Shown piece after piece: positions 8,539 to 18,179 of a stretch of 19,946 nucleotides of DNA. The notes under the pieces were generated by a model. That model was not told where the DNA came from, searched no databases, and worked only from the letters and a program-made list of their open reading frames with translations. This stretch comes from Isotricha intestinalis (lineage: Eukaryota; Ciliophora; Litostomatea; Vestibuliferida; Isotrichidae), in contig JAJJLU010000756.1 of the NCBI GenBank assembly GCA_023807065.1, positions 1-19,946 of the forward strand, given 5' to 3'. The position numbers and the translations under genes were made by a program. Numbering within the stretch: position 1 is the first letter of the stretch; each line of letters starts with the position of its first letter.

Positions 8539-10854
8539 TTATTCATTATTATTGAATAAATCAAATTCATTTTTATTAGAATTTGAAGCAGAATTATTTT
8601 TTAAAGAAGGAAACAATTTTGAAGAATCCAAAAATTTAATTTTCTCTACACTATTAAATCTATCAATTAATCTTTCTTTTTGTTCAGGAAATTTTTCAAA
8701 AAAGCTTTTAGATGTCGTTTCATGTTTATTAATCAAAACATATTTAGCTTTTTTTTTATTAATCAAAAATTGACTTAACTTCCCATTAACTAAATTCTTA
8801 CTTGAATTACTCCTATTCATCCCCAATAAAGTACTATGAAAATTATTATTCATACTATTATTATCTAAATTTTCATCATCTTTTTTCTTAGTTTTTTTTA
8901 TTTTATTTTTTCTTAATAAATGAGTACTTTCAATAATATCTAAATCACAAACAACTAAATCACTTTTTAAAAAATATTTATCATTAAAACCCCCAAAAAT
9001 AATTAATTCATTTTCAACAATACAAGAAGAATGAGCACCTCTAGGATAAATAGGAATAATACCATCATTACTTTCTAATTTAATCCAAATTAATCTTTCA
9101 ACATCTAAAAAGTAAAAATCATTAAAAAAAGGTCCATTAATATCATATTCATTTCTACCACCATGAATAATAATCACATTTAATTTTTCAAAAAAATTCA
9201 TTGAACATTGACATCTTGGAGAAGGAGGTAAACCTTGACATATTTGTTTAAACATTTGAAGTGGTTTTCCCCTTTTAATTATATATAAATCATTTGAACA
9301 TTGTCCTTTTTCATCAATGCCTCCAAATATATATATTCCTTCTTGACTTATATTACTTAAATTAAATGTTCTTATTTCATTGTGAATTTTAAACAAGGAA
9401 AATTTAGGATGATATCTTTTCTGAGGAGAAAAAACTTGACATGAACAATGAGAATGTCTTTTTGGTAAATATGTTTTTCTTGAAAATTTAGTAAATATCC
9501 ATTTCATTCTATATAAATCTAATGTACAAGGATCTGATATTGTATTTCCATTTTCATCAATTCCACCATATATAAACATAAATTGTCCTATTATTTCAGC
9601 GATATGATATTTTCTCCAAGTTGAATTTTGTTTATTTGAACAAACATCATTAGAAAATTTTTTTTCATATATATCATATAATAAAATATCTTCTTTAAAT
9701 TGTTTTTCATCATCAATGACACCACCATATATAATTATATTATTCCTATATATTTTTGCTGTGTGACCACTTCTTGGATAAGGTATTTCTCCGTTTGGTT
9801 TTATTTTTTTCCATTTATATTTTTTACCATATCTTTCACTTTTTTGAATTGAACATTCCCATATTTCACCTAATCTAATTACATTTTTTCCTCCATATAA
9901 TATTAATTTGTTTTCATTTTTTTTTTCATCATAATAATTTATCATTGGAGCTTCACTTCTTGAAATTGGAGTTGTTAAGAAATTAGATATATTTTTTACC
10001 CATATTCCATTATAGTCTTCGAATAATAATTTTCTATTTATTGATTTTACATCTGCTAAAGAATATAATATTTGCTTTTTTTCTAAAGAATGTAATTTAT
10101 CTTCTGAGTCTTGATTATCTTTATTTTGTAATGACATTGGAATTAATTTTATTTGAGGCATTAAACCTAATTTTAATTTTTCTTCTTCTGCATTATAATA
10201 TTTATTTAAATAATATTTTATTTGTTCTTCATTGTATTTTAATAATATTTGATTATATAAGTTTTTATTTTTATTTATTGAATTTAAGGATTCTTTTGGA
10301 TTATTATAATATTGAAGTGTTTTTATTTTAATTTGACTTTTTTTTGAGGAATTGAGATAAGATATTTTTTTATTTTTTATTTTTTTTGTTAGTATATGTT
10401 CATAAGAATAAAAGTCATTATTATATTTCGAAAAATTATGACCATCTAATATAGTTTTATTCATTTCTTTATATTTGTTTGATTCTAAAAAATTATTTGA
10501 GAATGTTTTATTAAATAAATTTTTATCCGATTTTGTTTCATTTAATAATATTTTAACAACTTCTACTCTAGGTGTTTTAAATAATTTTAAAGTATCAAAT
10601 TTCTTCTTTTTTTGAGATAAATATGTTGTAAATTCAGATATGATTTCTGGATTGATTTCATTATAATTTTTATTTTCGTTAAATTCTAAATTATCTTCTT
10701 TTATTTTTTCAAAAAAGAACTCTTTGTTAAATTTCTGAGTAAAAATAGAATTTTCTTGAATGTTATTTTGGGAATTAGAATAATTCAATTTTTTTTTTGG
10801 TGTTTTAGTGGATAAATTCCTTTTTTTTTGTTTTAAACTAGTTGTTTTTTCCAT
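8539..10854 (-). CDS. Six-blade kelch-repeat protein
   Basis: A 771-residue protein. Residues 1-~280 are basic and low in hydrophobicity, with a Lys-rich start (MEKTTSLKQKKRNLSTKTPK), and are probably disordered or helical. Residues ~285-640 form a kelch beta-propeller. Gly-Gly motifs of the blades fall at 321-322 (LILYGG), 377-378 (IIIYGG), 430-431 (MFIYGG), 511-512 (IYIFGG), 565-566 (IIIHGG) and 621-622 (LIIFGG). They are paired with PRSGHTA-type motifs at 360-366, PRCQCS at 546 and PRGAHSS at 604. Six GG motifs suggest a six-blade propeller. No BTB, BACK, F-box or catalytic domain is visible, so it is probably a protein-interaction scaffold. Residues 645-771 are a basic tail. The partner is unknown. 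It lies 32 bases upstream of the NEK gene on the same strand. Confidence 0.85.
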   Translation of the reverse strand: MEKTTSLKQKKRNLSTKTPKKKLNYSNSQNNIQENSIFTQKFNKEFFFEKIKEDNLEFNENKNYNEINPEIISEFTTYLSQKKKKFDTLKLFKTPRVEVVKILLNETKSDKNLFNKTFSNNFLESNKYKEMNKTILDGHNFSKYNNDFYSYEHILTKKIKNKKISYLNSSKKSQIKIKTLQYYNNPKESLNSINKNKNLYNQILLKYNEEQIKYYLNKYYNAEEEKLKLGLMPQIKLIPMSLQNKDNQDSEDKLHSLEKKQILYSLADVKSINRKLLFEDYNGIWVKNISNFLTTPISRSEAPMINYYDEKKNENKLILYGGKNVIRLGEIWECSIQKSERYGKKYKWKKIKPNGEIPYPRSGHTAKIYRNNIIIYGGVIDDEKQFKEDILLYDIYEKKFSNDVCSNKQNSTWRKYHIAEIIGQFMFIYGGIDENGNTISDPCTLDLYRMKWIFTKFSRKTYLPKRHSHCSCQVFSPQKRYHPKFSLFKIHNEIRTFNLSNISQEGIYIFGGIDEKGQCSNDLYIIKRGKPLQMFKQICQGLPPSPRCQCSMNFFEKLNVIIIHGGRNEYDINGPFFNDFYFLDVERLIWIKLESNDGIIPIYPRGAHSSCIVENELIIFGGFNDKYFLKSDLVVCDLDIIESTHLLRKNKIKKTKKKDDENLDNNSMNNNFHSTLLGMNRSNSSKNLVNGKLSQFLINKKKAKYVLINKHETTSKSFFEKFPEQKERLIDRFNSVEKIKFLDSSKLFPSLKNNSASNSNKNEFDLFNNNE

Positions 10855-10942
10855 TTAAATTAAAATTTAAAACTAATTTATTTTATATTATATATATTGA
10901 ATTTTTTTTCAATAAATATTTTATAAAAAATAAATAAATATC

Positions 10943-13900
10943 TTATTTAGCTTCATTAATACTTTTGATAAACTTTTCTTTTTCATTTGAAGTAAATTTA
11001 TTCATAATATAATTTTCAATTAACCCTTTAATTGTCTCATTTTTTTCAAGAGTGTTTAAATAATTTTTGATTTTACTCATATCTTCATCTTTAGTTTCAC
11101 ATTTAGCATTATTAATCACTAAAATTTGTAGAACTTTCACGATACTTTCAATATATTTTTTATAATCTTCTAAATCTAATATTTCAATAACATATATTAA
11201 GAAATCTAAAGCAGTAGTATTTTCCATGGGATCATATTTAAAAGGTAAATTTTCAAATATAGTTTTAATACATTTATTAAAAAATTCAAAATTATTTTTA
11301 TTAAATTTCATACTTATTATAATTCTACATAAAGCAGCAATAACATTTTCTTTCCCTTCTCTTTTACTTTTTCCAATAATAAATTCTAACATTTTCAAAG
11401 CATCATTTAAATAAATTTGAGAAGCATTTGAATCAGAATAAAATAAAATACCAATTAAATATGATATATGTCTAAATAAATTTTCATTTTTTTTATTAAC
11501 TTTCTTTCCTTTTAAATTATTATTCATATCTTCAAATAATTGTTTAACATAAAATTTAACTGAAATTTTAGTAAATTTTAAAACTTCTGCAATAATTCCA
11601 AAAGCAAATTGTCTATCTTCTTCATCTCTATTAACTTTTAAATATTTTTCTAATAGAGGAAATATTTCTGAAAAATAAGGATGAAAATCATCTCCTAATT
11701 TTTCACTTAAACTTAAACAAACATTTTTAATAGAATCGAATATATCTTCTTCATGATCCATTTCATCTTCATCTTGGTCTTCATTTTTAACTTGGCAATT
11801 CATTTCATTATTTAATAACTTTTTAGTTAATGTCATTAATCTTTCTAAAGAAGAATTAATACCATTATTTTTATTATCTTTAAATATTTCTTTTCCAAAA
11901 TGTTGAATTATATTATATATTGAAGCAAATATTTCAGACACTAATTCTTGATCAGTTGAATTTAATATTAATTCTTCATAATGAGCAAATACTTCACTAA
12001 CCCAAAATTCATTTAAATCAATATTTAAATTATTATTTTCTTTATTTGCTTTTTCTAAAGCATATAATAAATTTTCATAACTTTCACAAACATCAAATAA
12101 TACATTATCACAAACATAAGAAGAAAATTCTTCTAATAAATTAATAGTATCTTTAAAATATTTATTAATATATAATAAAGGACAAGCCTTAGAAAAAGTA
12201 CCTAAGCATTTAATAGCAGAACATTTAGCATTCATAAATTCTTCATTCCAATATAAATTACCATTACCATCCATTTCATCTTCTGAATCACTATCTAAAG
12301 CAAATTCATCTTTAACTTTATTTTTTTCTACAATTCCAGAATTATCATTTAATATATTTATTATATTAGGCATTAAACTTTCTAATATATTTGAAAAATT
12401 ATTTCCTTTAATTTCAGCCAATGAAGAAAAATAACATAATCCTCCATATTGTAATTCATATTCTTTTGATTGAATACATTCAAAAGCAAATTTATTAAAA
12501 TAATTTTCGAAGTCATTTGTAAATTTATCTTTTATAACTACTATTATATTGGCAATACAACTTAAACAACTTCCTATTAAAGACCTATCATTTATTGTTG
12601 TTTTTTTTAATGTTATTTGTTGTAATGTGGAAATAATTGGAATTAATATTTCTATTTTAATATTATGTCCATTTATTATTACTGAACCTAAAGCATCTAA
12701 AGTTTTTTCTTGTATTCTTAATGATTTTGAATTTGATAATATTTCAATTAATTTATTTAATAATTGACTATTCATTTCATTATTCATATCAAGATAATCT
12801 TCTAATTCAAAATCAACGGAAGAACAAAAATAATTTATTTCTATTAAACTCTTTTCTAAAATATCTTCACTATTTGAGTTTAATCCTTTAATTAACATAG
12901 GTATAATTTTATCATAATATTCATTTATTTCAGGAGAACAATATTGACTTAATAAATCCATTGAAATAATACATTGTCCTTTAACTCCTTCATCAGGATC
13001 ATTTGAAAAAGTATTTATTAATAAATTAATTATATCTTCAATATTATCTTTCATTAAAGTTGAACATCCTTCTGACATTTCTCCTATAATAGCAATTGAA
13101 CCTCTTCTTTCTAATTTATTATTTTGTTGATGATAATGTTTAATTAATTCTATTAATATAGGAAAAGTCTTCTTGGAACTTATTATTCTTGTTATTGAAT
13201 TAATCATATTTAAACCTATTTTAAATAATGATAAATCAGAATATAAATCAGTGTCATTTTCATTTTCTGGATTTGATATTAAATTAAATGCACTTTTAAT
13301 ATATTCTTTAAGGAGATTTGAATCATTTTTAGTATATAATTTCTTATTAAATTGACAAATTGTTATTAAAAATTCTCCTAAAACACTTTTGGTATTTCCA
13401 TTAAATTCATTATTATTTAATAAATTAATTGTTAAAATAATTATATTATCAAATTCCTTCTGAAAAAATTCATAAGTATTTCCACTAAAATCACATAAAA
13501 TTTCATATACTTTTAATATAGTTTTTTCACTGAATTTATTCATTTCTTTAAAAACAAAAGAACTTAAATCTTTAAATTTATTTAAATCCTCTGGATCTAA
13601 ATTACCAATTAAACTTCCTAAACATTGTGTAGCATTTTCTTTCATTTTATCATTTCCCATTAAAAAAGCAGCATTTAAAATATTTTTAATTTCATTTATT
13701 TTTCCTTTTTCTTTTAAACAATCCATACTTGAATTACTTAAATCTGCTATAATATGTAAATTTAATTCAAATAAATTTGCTTGTTCATTATTATATTTAT
13801 CAGGAGAAGAAAATATCATATTTAATAAATCATCCCATTCATTATTTAATAATGTTTGTTTTGATATTTTAAAAATAACATATGAAATTCCTTTTAAAAC

Positions 13901-14204
13901 TAAATATACTTTTTCTTGAGAATAAAGTTCCATTAATAACTTTTTAATTTGGTTTTTTTTTTTCATTATCTATTTTTGTCCAATGTTTATCTACATTTTT
14001 ATATAATAATATTGAGGCTAATTGTCTACAATTTGCGTTTGGATTTGATTTTATTTGAAAAAGATAACCTTCAACACTTTCTATTCTTTCTGAATATTTT
14101 TTTAATATTTCCTGAGATTTTAATATTTTATCATTATCAGGTTGAATTGATGAAAAAACTTCTAATAATTCATTAATATTGTCATTTGTTAGTGAAGATT
14201 CCAT
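10943..14204 (-). CDS. IPO4: Importin-4/Kap123-type karyopherin beta, interrupted by a 1-base frameshift
   Basis: Two overlapping frames together encode one importin. The first (14204-13944) gives an N-terminal HEAT segment with QIRQFAA-like NANCRQLASILLYKNVDKHW. The second (from 13966) gives ~1000 residues of HEAT repeats. Removing one A from the A11 run joins them as an uninterrupted protein of about 1086 residues, close to human importin-4 (1081) and yeast Kap123 (1113). The family's acidic insert is present at about residue 630 (LDSDSEDEMDGNG), followed by the conserved pattern of a HEAT helix starting EEFMNAKCSAIKCLGTFSKA. Family members carry ribosomal proteins and histones into the nucleus with Ran-GTP; that role here is inferred. 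The break lies in a homopolymer, so a sequencing or assembly error is the simplest reading; translational or transcriptional slippage is the alternative. The rest of the gene shows no decay, so it is not called a pseudogene. Confidence 0.8.
13953..13963 (-). other. A11 homopolymer at the importin frame break
   Basis: Eleven consecutive T on the plus strand (A on the coding strand). With eleven A the N-terminal frame reads ...DNEKKKPN and stops at TAA. With ten A it would read ...DNEKKNQIKK and continue into the long downstream frame. Crossing without an indel would require a net +1 shift. Euplotes-type shifts occur at AAA directly followed by a stop, and that is not the arrangement here. Confidence 0.75.
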
Positions 14205-14380
14205 TTAGTTATTTTTCTCTTTCAATTAAAGGATATAAAATAATTATTAATTCATTTAAATATGTGTTTGAATAATTAATAATTTAATTAAAGAAAAAAA
14301 ATTAATAAAAGCATTTAACAAAATTTAAAAAAAAAAATAAATCAACAATAATATAAATTATAAGAAAAATAAAAATTATT

Positions 14381-15217
14381 TTACCAAAAGGGAACCCATT
14401 TATGATACCATAAATGAACATATCTTTGATAAGGATCAACAATAACATAGAAGAAATTTTGAGGATGAAATTTATTTCTATAAATATTACTACCTTCAAT
14501 ATCTAAAATTTCAATAGGAATACTTCTAATATATATTTTTCCACTATCAGGATCTTTAGCAGCACTAACTAAATCTTTATAAAAAACTTTAGTCATATTT
14601 AAATAAGGATCAATTTTTTCTTCAGTTTGACAAAGAGAACCTCCCATAACAATTCTTTTAAAAATATGAAATAAAAATTCTTCTCTAACTTCATCATTAA
14701 ATATTAAATAACTTTCAGAATCTTCAATAATTAAACTTTGTCTTAATTTATCACTAATAATTAAATCTTCATAATTAATATCATAATCTTGATGAATATA
14801 ACCTGTTTCAGGAGTAACTATATCATTTTCATATAAAGCATCAAATAAATCTAAATTAGTTGATAATGTTCTTAATATTTTATATTTAAAATTCTTTATT
14901 TCTTTCCCTTCTTTTGGTATTATATGTGATAAAGGAGGAAAATTTTGTTTTATTATTTTATCATTAAATAAATCTTTTAAAAATCTTTCTATATCTGTCA
15001 TTGTGAATGATGTGTTAAAACGAAATTTTACTAATTCCATATTATCTCTTAAACCCCATTTTGCTAAAGTTTCAAAATTTTCTTTTGTAAATATATTTTT
15101 GTAATGAGATGGATCATCTACTGTTTTAAATATATATGTTAAAGGAATATCGTCTTCTTTTTGAGATGAGGACTTTTCTAATGGTGATGTCGAAATTTCT
15201 GTTTCTTTTTTATCCAT
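14381..15217 (-). CDS. CFAP300: CFAP300, cytoplasmic axonemal dynein assembly factor
   Basis: A 278-residue protein, close to the ~267 residues of human CFAP300 (C11orf70). Residues ~129-219 align almost without gaps: LYENDIV, then ISDKLRQSLIIEDSESYLIF (154-173) for family [20 protein letters not shown], then REEFLFHIFK and GGSLCQ (192-197) for REEFLFCLFK and GGALCQ, and PYLNMTKVFYKDLVS for PYLETTKLIYKDLVS. The C-terminal FFYVIVDPYQRYVHLWYH (255-272) matches FSYFIVDPIRRHLHVLYH. In human patients, loss of this gene removes inner and outer dynein arms, so the protein helps assemble or transport dyneins. Its presence indicates a motile-ciliated organism. An extra ~20-residue Ser/Thr/Glu-rich leader precedes the conserved part. 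The start is the first ATG of the frame. Confidence 0.93.
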   Translation of the reverse strand: MDKKETEISTSPLEKSSSQKEDDIPLTYIFKTVDDPSHYKNIFTKENFETLAKWGLRDNMELVKFRFNTSFTMTDIERFLKDLFNDKIIKQNFPPLSHIIPKEGKEIKNFKYKILRTLSTNLDLFDALYENDIVTPETGYIHQDYDINYEDLIISDKLRQSLIIEDSESYLIFNDEVREEFLFHIFKRIVMGGSLCQTEEKIDPYLNMTKVFYKDLVSAAKDPDSGKIYIRSIPIEILDIEGSNIYRNKFHPQNFFYVIVDPYQRYVHLWYHKWVPFW

Positions 15218-15796
15218 TTTTTAAATAATTTTTTATTTTTCAAATTTAAGTTATTTTTTTTCTAATATATATATTTTTATCATAGAAAAATAATTATTAA
15301 TAAATAATTTTTTTTAAAAACTTTAACAGAATTTATTTAGATTTCTGTATTTTTTTATAATTGAAAATTCAATTAGAATAAAAATAATATTGTTAAAAAA
15401 TAATAATTCGTAAAATTAATTTAAACATCATATATAATATACACCATTTCTTTCAGTAATAATTTGTTTTTTCTTGTTAAAAATTTTTCAATTATTCTTT
15501 AAAATAATATATCATATGAAACATATAAATTTAATTAATGAAGAATGATTATAAAATAGAAAAAAGATTAAGTTAATGATAAACAAATTTAATCTCTGTA
15601 TTATAAAATTGTCAAAAACAAATTAAATGGATTTAAATAAACAAATATTGATAAAAATTTTTAAAAAATATTTAAAGCAATTAAAAATGTATTAAGAATT
15701 TTATTAATGATTTTTATTATTCTATTAGATTTATTGAAAATTTCTTTTTAAAAAATGTTATTTTTTTCTATTAATAAATAATAAAGAGTAATAATC
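15218..15796. other. Gene-free AT-rich gap
   Basis: This is the longest internal gap (579 bases) in a window where most spacers are 32-180 bases. It lies upstream of CFAP300 and downstream of the RING gene's stop. I see only A/T-rich sequence with scattered stops in all frames, no tRNA structure, no clear repeat and no recognisable protein. It could hold the CFAP300 promoter, a long 3' UTR of the RING gene, or an unrecognised RNA gene. Confidence 0.5.
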
Positions 15797-16315
15797 TTAA
15801 CCAAAATTATTTTTAAATATAAAAACTTTCATAATAGAAATAAGCAAGCACCCAGAAACGAGACCAATTAAAATAATATCATCAATTAAATTATTAATTT
15901 CATTAATTCCATTAAAACCATTTCCATTTCTATTTCTATTTTCATTATTTTCAAAAGAATAATTACTTGAATTTGAAATAAAACAATTACCTTCTGAATT
16001 TTGTTTACAATTAGGACATATGTATGAATTTTTTAACCATTTATTTATACAATTACAATGAAAAACATGTCCACAATGTAAATAATGTTTATTTTCTATT
16101 TCAATTTCTTCTAAACATATTGTACATATTTTTAATGAAGATAAATTTAATTGAATTTCTATTTCATTTGAACATATTTCTAAAGAATTATTTGAAAATT
16201 GACGAATGAATTTATATCTTCTATTATTTAATTTATAATTTGAATTTTTTCTTTGATTTTGTAAATTATCTATTGATAAATTATCAAATAATTTAAAATA
16301 TTCTTCTTTATTCAT
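15797..16315 (-). CDS. Tail-anchored RING-H2 finger protein, putative E3 ubiquitin ligase
   Basis: A 172-residue protein. The RING-H2 finger spans residues 64-103 with all eight zinc ligands in canonical order: Cys64, Cys67, Cys81, His83, His86, Cys89, Cys100 and Cys103 (CTICLEE ... HCGHVFHCNCINKW ... CPNC). The Trp after the sixth ligand is the residue RING-H2 ligases usually use for E2 contact. Residues 105-140 are a Ser/Asn linker with an NRNRNGNGFNG segment. Residues ~147-166 (ILIGLVSGCLLISIMKVFIF) form one hydrophobic helix close to the C-terminus with a short basic tail. This suggests a tail-anchored membrane protein with the RING facing the cytosol. Family knowledge predicts ubiquitin transfer at the ER, mitochondria or peroxisomes; the target membrane and substrate cannot be told. 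Confidence 0.85.
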   Translation of the reverse strand: MNKEEYFKLFDNLSIDNLQNQRKNSNYKLNNRRYKFIRQFSNNSLEICSNEIEIQLNLSSLKICTICLEEIEIENKHYLHCGHVFHCNCINKWLKNSYICPNCKQNSEGNCFISNSSNYSFENNENRNRNGNGFNGINEINNLIDDIILIGLVSGCLLISIMKVFIFKNNFG

Positions 16316-16423
16316 TTATTTTTTTAATTTAAACTTAATAATTTGAATAATATATAAAATTAAAAAAACTGTTTTTTTAATTGTTAAATATATAAATAAT
16401 AATTAAAATTCATTTTTTTTTTA

Positions 16424-18056
16424 TTATAAATTATCTATTTCTTTTAATTTCTTTGAGACTTTTTTTGAATCTTCCAAAATTTTTTTTGTAGTAAATAAAA
16501 AAGCTTCTGTATCATGAATATCTTTAGTTTGTTCTATTGGTTCATCATCTTCATTTTTTTGAACTATATCAGTTTCAGGTTGTAAAATTCCTTGAAATAA
16601 ACCTTTGGATATAATATCATTATATTTTTTTATAATTTCAATATTTTCATTATTCCCTTTTAAAGAAATATAAATTTTTATAAAATAAATTAAATAAAGT
16701 GATATTGGAGATTTATTTGATATTATTTCATTATTTATAAAAACTTCTTCAATTGTTGATTTTGATAATATTTGTTCAATGTTATTTATTAATTCTGTAC
16801 AATCTGAATTTTCTTTATCATATATTTCAAAAATTTTAGTTACTTTTTGACTTATTATTGTATGGTTTGGAAATTCAATCATTAATTTAATTAAATCTAT
16901 TAAAAATGTAGGTGTTAATATTGGGAATTTAGGATTAAAAGTAAGTAAAATAATTAAAGTATCTAAAAGATTTGATAGAAAAAGAGTACAAGATGATAAA
17001 TTGTGATTTTGTAAAAATTCATCACATTTTTTAAAAACTGTATAAAGTAAATTAATATTTTTTCCAATTAATTTAAATCCATCATTTGTATTTCCATTAA
17101 AAGTAGTTAAAATATCAATATTAGATAAATCATTCATTAAATTAGATAATCTATTAGTATCTATTAAATTAGTAATACATAAATTAAAAGAAAGAATATC
17201 TTTATTATTATTTTTTAAACCAATAAATAAACAATTTGTGATTAATTTCATTAAAGAAGTGTATTTATCACATTCTTCTTTTGATTTTATATCATATGGA
17301 AGATTACTCATTGTTTTTTCATCTTTTTCTAAAAATATACTTACAATAACAGATAATATTTCATCTATTTTTTGAAATATTATTTCATTTGTCCTACACA
17401 AAGCAATAATCAACCAAATTTCATTTTCTAATTTAGATTGTTCAATATTAGGTTCTTTTAGTTTTTTAACAAGATTATCAAATAATTCAATAAAATTATA
17501 TTTATTATCACTATTAAGTCCTTTATTTATTATTTCAAAAGCAATATCTCTAAAAGAATCGTATTCAATATGTTTAAATAAAAAATCAACAAATTCATTT
17601 AAATATGGAAAAATACAATTAAATATATTATCATTTGGAATATGAGCAATAATAATTTTAGTAATATAACCGGGAATAGTGGAATCTTGAATATTATTTT
17701 CATTTAAAGTTTTTAATATTTGTAAAATTAAAGGTGTATTTTCTCCTTCAATAATAAATAATTTATTTGCAATTTTTTCATTTGGATTTGATAATATTTC
17801 TGATACTATATAAGGATATTTAAATGCAAATTTATAATTTGTCATTTCATTGATATCAGTTGTTAAAATTTTCGAAATTTCTTCTAAATGATTTGCTAAA
17901 CTAAAAATTATTGAATAAAATAGTATTTTTTTACTATGAAAATAGAATATCATTATTTAATTTTAATTCATCTAAAATTTCTTCATCGTTAAGAATATCA
18001 TCAATTGGACATTCTGGATTTTCTTTTATATAATCAGATAAATAATTTACTGACAT
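16424..18056 (-). CDS. SAPS-domain regulatory subunit of PP6-type phosphatase (two exons)
   Basis: Exon 1 is 18056-17935 and exon 2 is 17900-16424. Removing the intron at 17934-17901 gives 532 residues, and codon 41 (Tyr) is split across the junction. The spliced N-terminus (PIDDILNDEEILDELKLNND then ILFSYLANHLEE) matches the SAPS family start, in which LLDEEDVLQECKxxNxKLLDFL is followed by a helix. Residues ~64-130 match further: FKYPYIVSEILS for YKYPSVACEILT, LNENNIQDSTIPGYITKIII for the SLNPLLASFFSKVMGIL helix, and NEFVDFLFKHI for DDFVDLLLQHI. The rest is helical-repeat sequence with an acidic C-terminal tail (QKNEDDEPIEQTKDIHDTEA). SAPS proteins bind the Sit4/PP6 catalytic subunit and specify its targets; that role here is inferred. 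Starting at the in-frame ATG at 17953 instead would replace the conserved N-terminus with intron-encoded residues, so the spliced model is preferred. Confidence 0.8.
17901..17934 (-). other. 34-base GT-AG intron in the SAPS gene
   Basis: On the coding strand the intron starts GTAAAAAAATAC and ends CAATAATTTTTAG, is 34 bases long and has only four G/C. Splicing restores the frame between two segments that both align to the SAPS family. Retention creates an immediate TAG at the exon-intron border. An internal TACTATT could serve as branch site. It is the only intron I could identify in the window. Confidence 0.8.
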
Positions 18057-18179
18057 TAATTCTTAAAAAATAAAAATATTTAATATTTATAAAATACGAA
18101 AATAAATATTAATCATTTATAATTTTATTTTTTTTATAAATCAAAAATAAAATAATTATTTATTGATATATTAATAATC

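Noticed and set aside
13944..13970. Euplotes-style programmed +1 frameshift
   Set aside because: Those sites have AAA immediately before the stop codon. Here the zero-frame reads CCA AAT TAA, and no other gene in the window needs a shift.
13944..14204. A separate small 86-residue gene next to a 1007-residue importin gene
   Set aside because: The two frames overlap at an A11 run and together make one importin of family length, so one frameshifted gene is far more likely.
14302..14499. Minus-strand hydrophobic 65-residue frame overlapping the CFAP300 C-terminus
   Set aside because: It overlaps the well-supported CFAP300 end in another frame, and its hydrophobicity follows from AT-rich codons.
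17901..17953. Translation start of the SAPS gene at the ATG at 17953
   Set aside because: It would read through the intron and lose the conserved SAPS N-terminus that is encoded upstream in exon 1.
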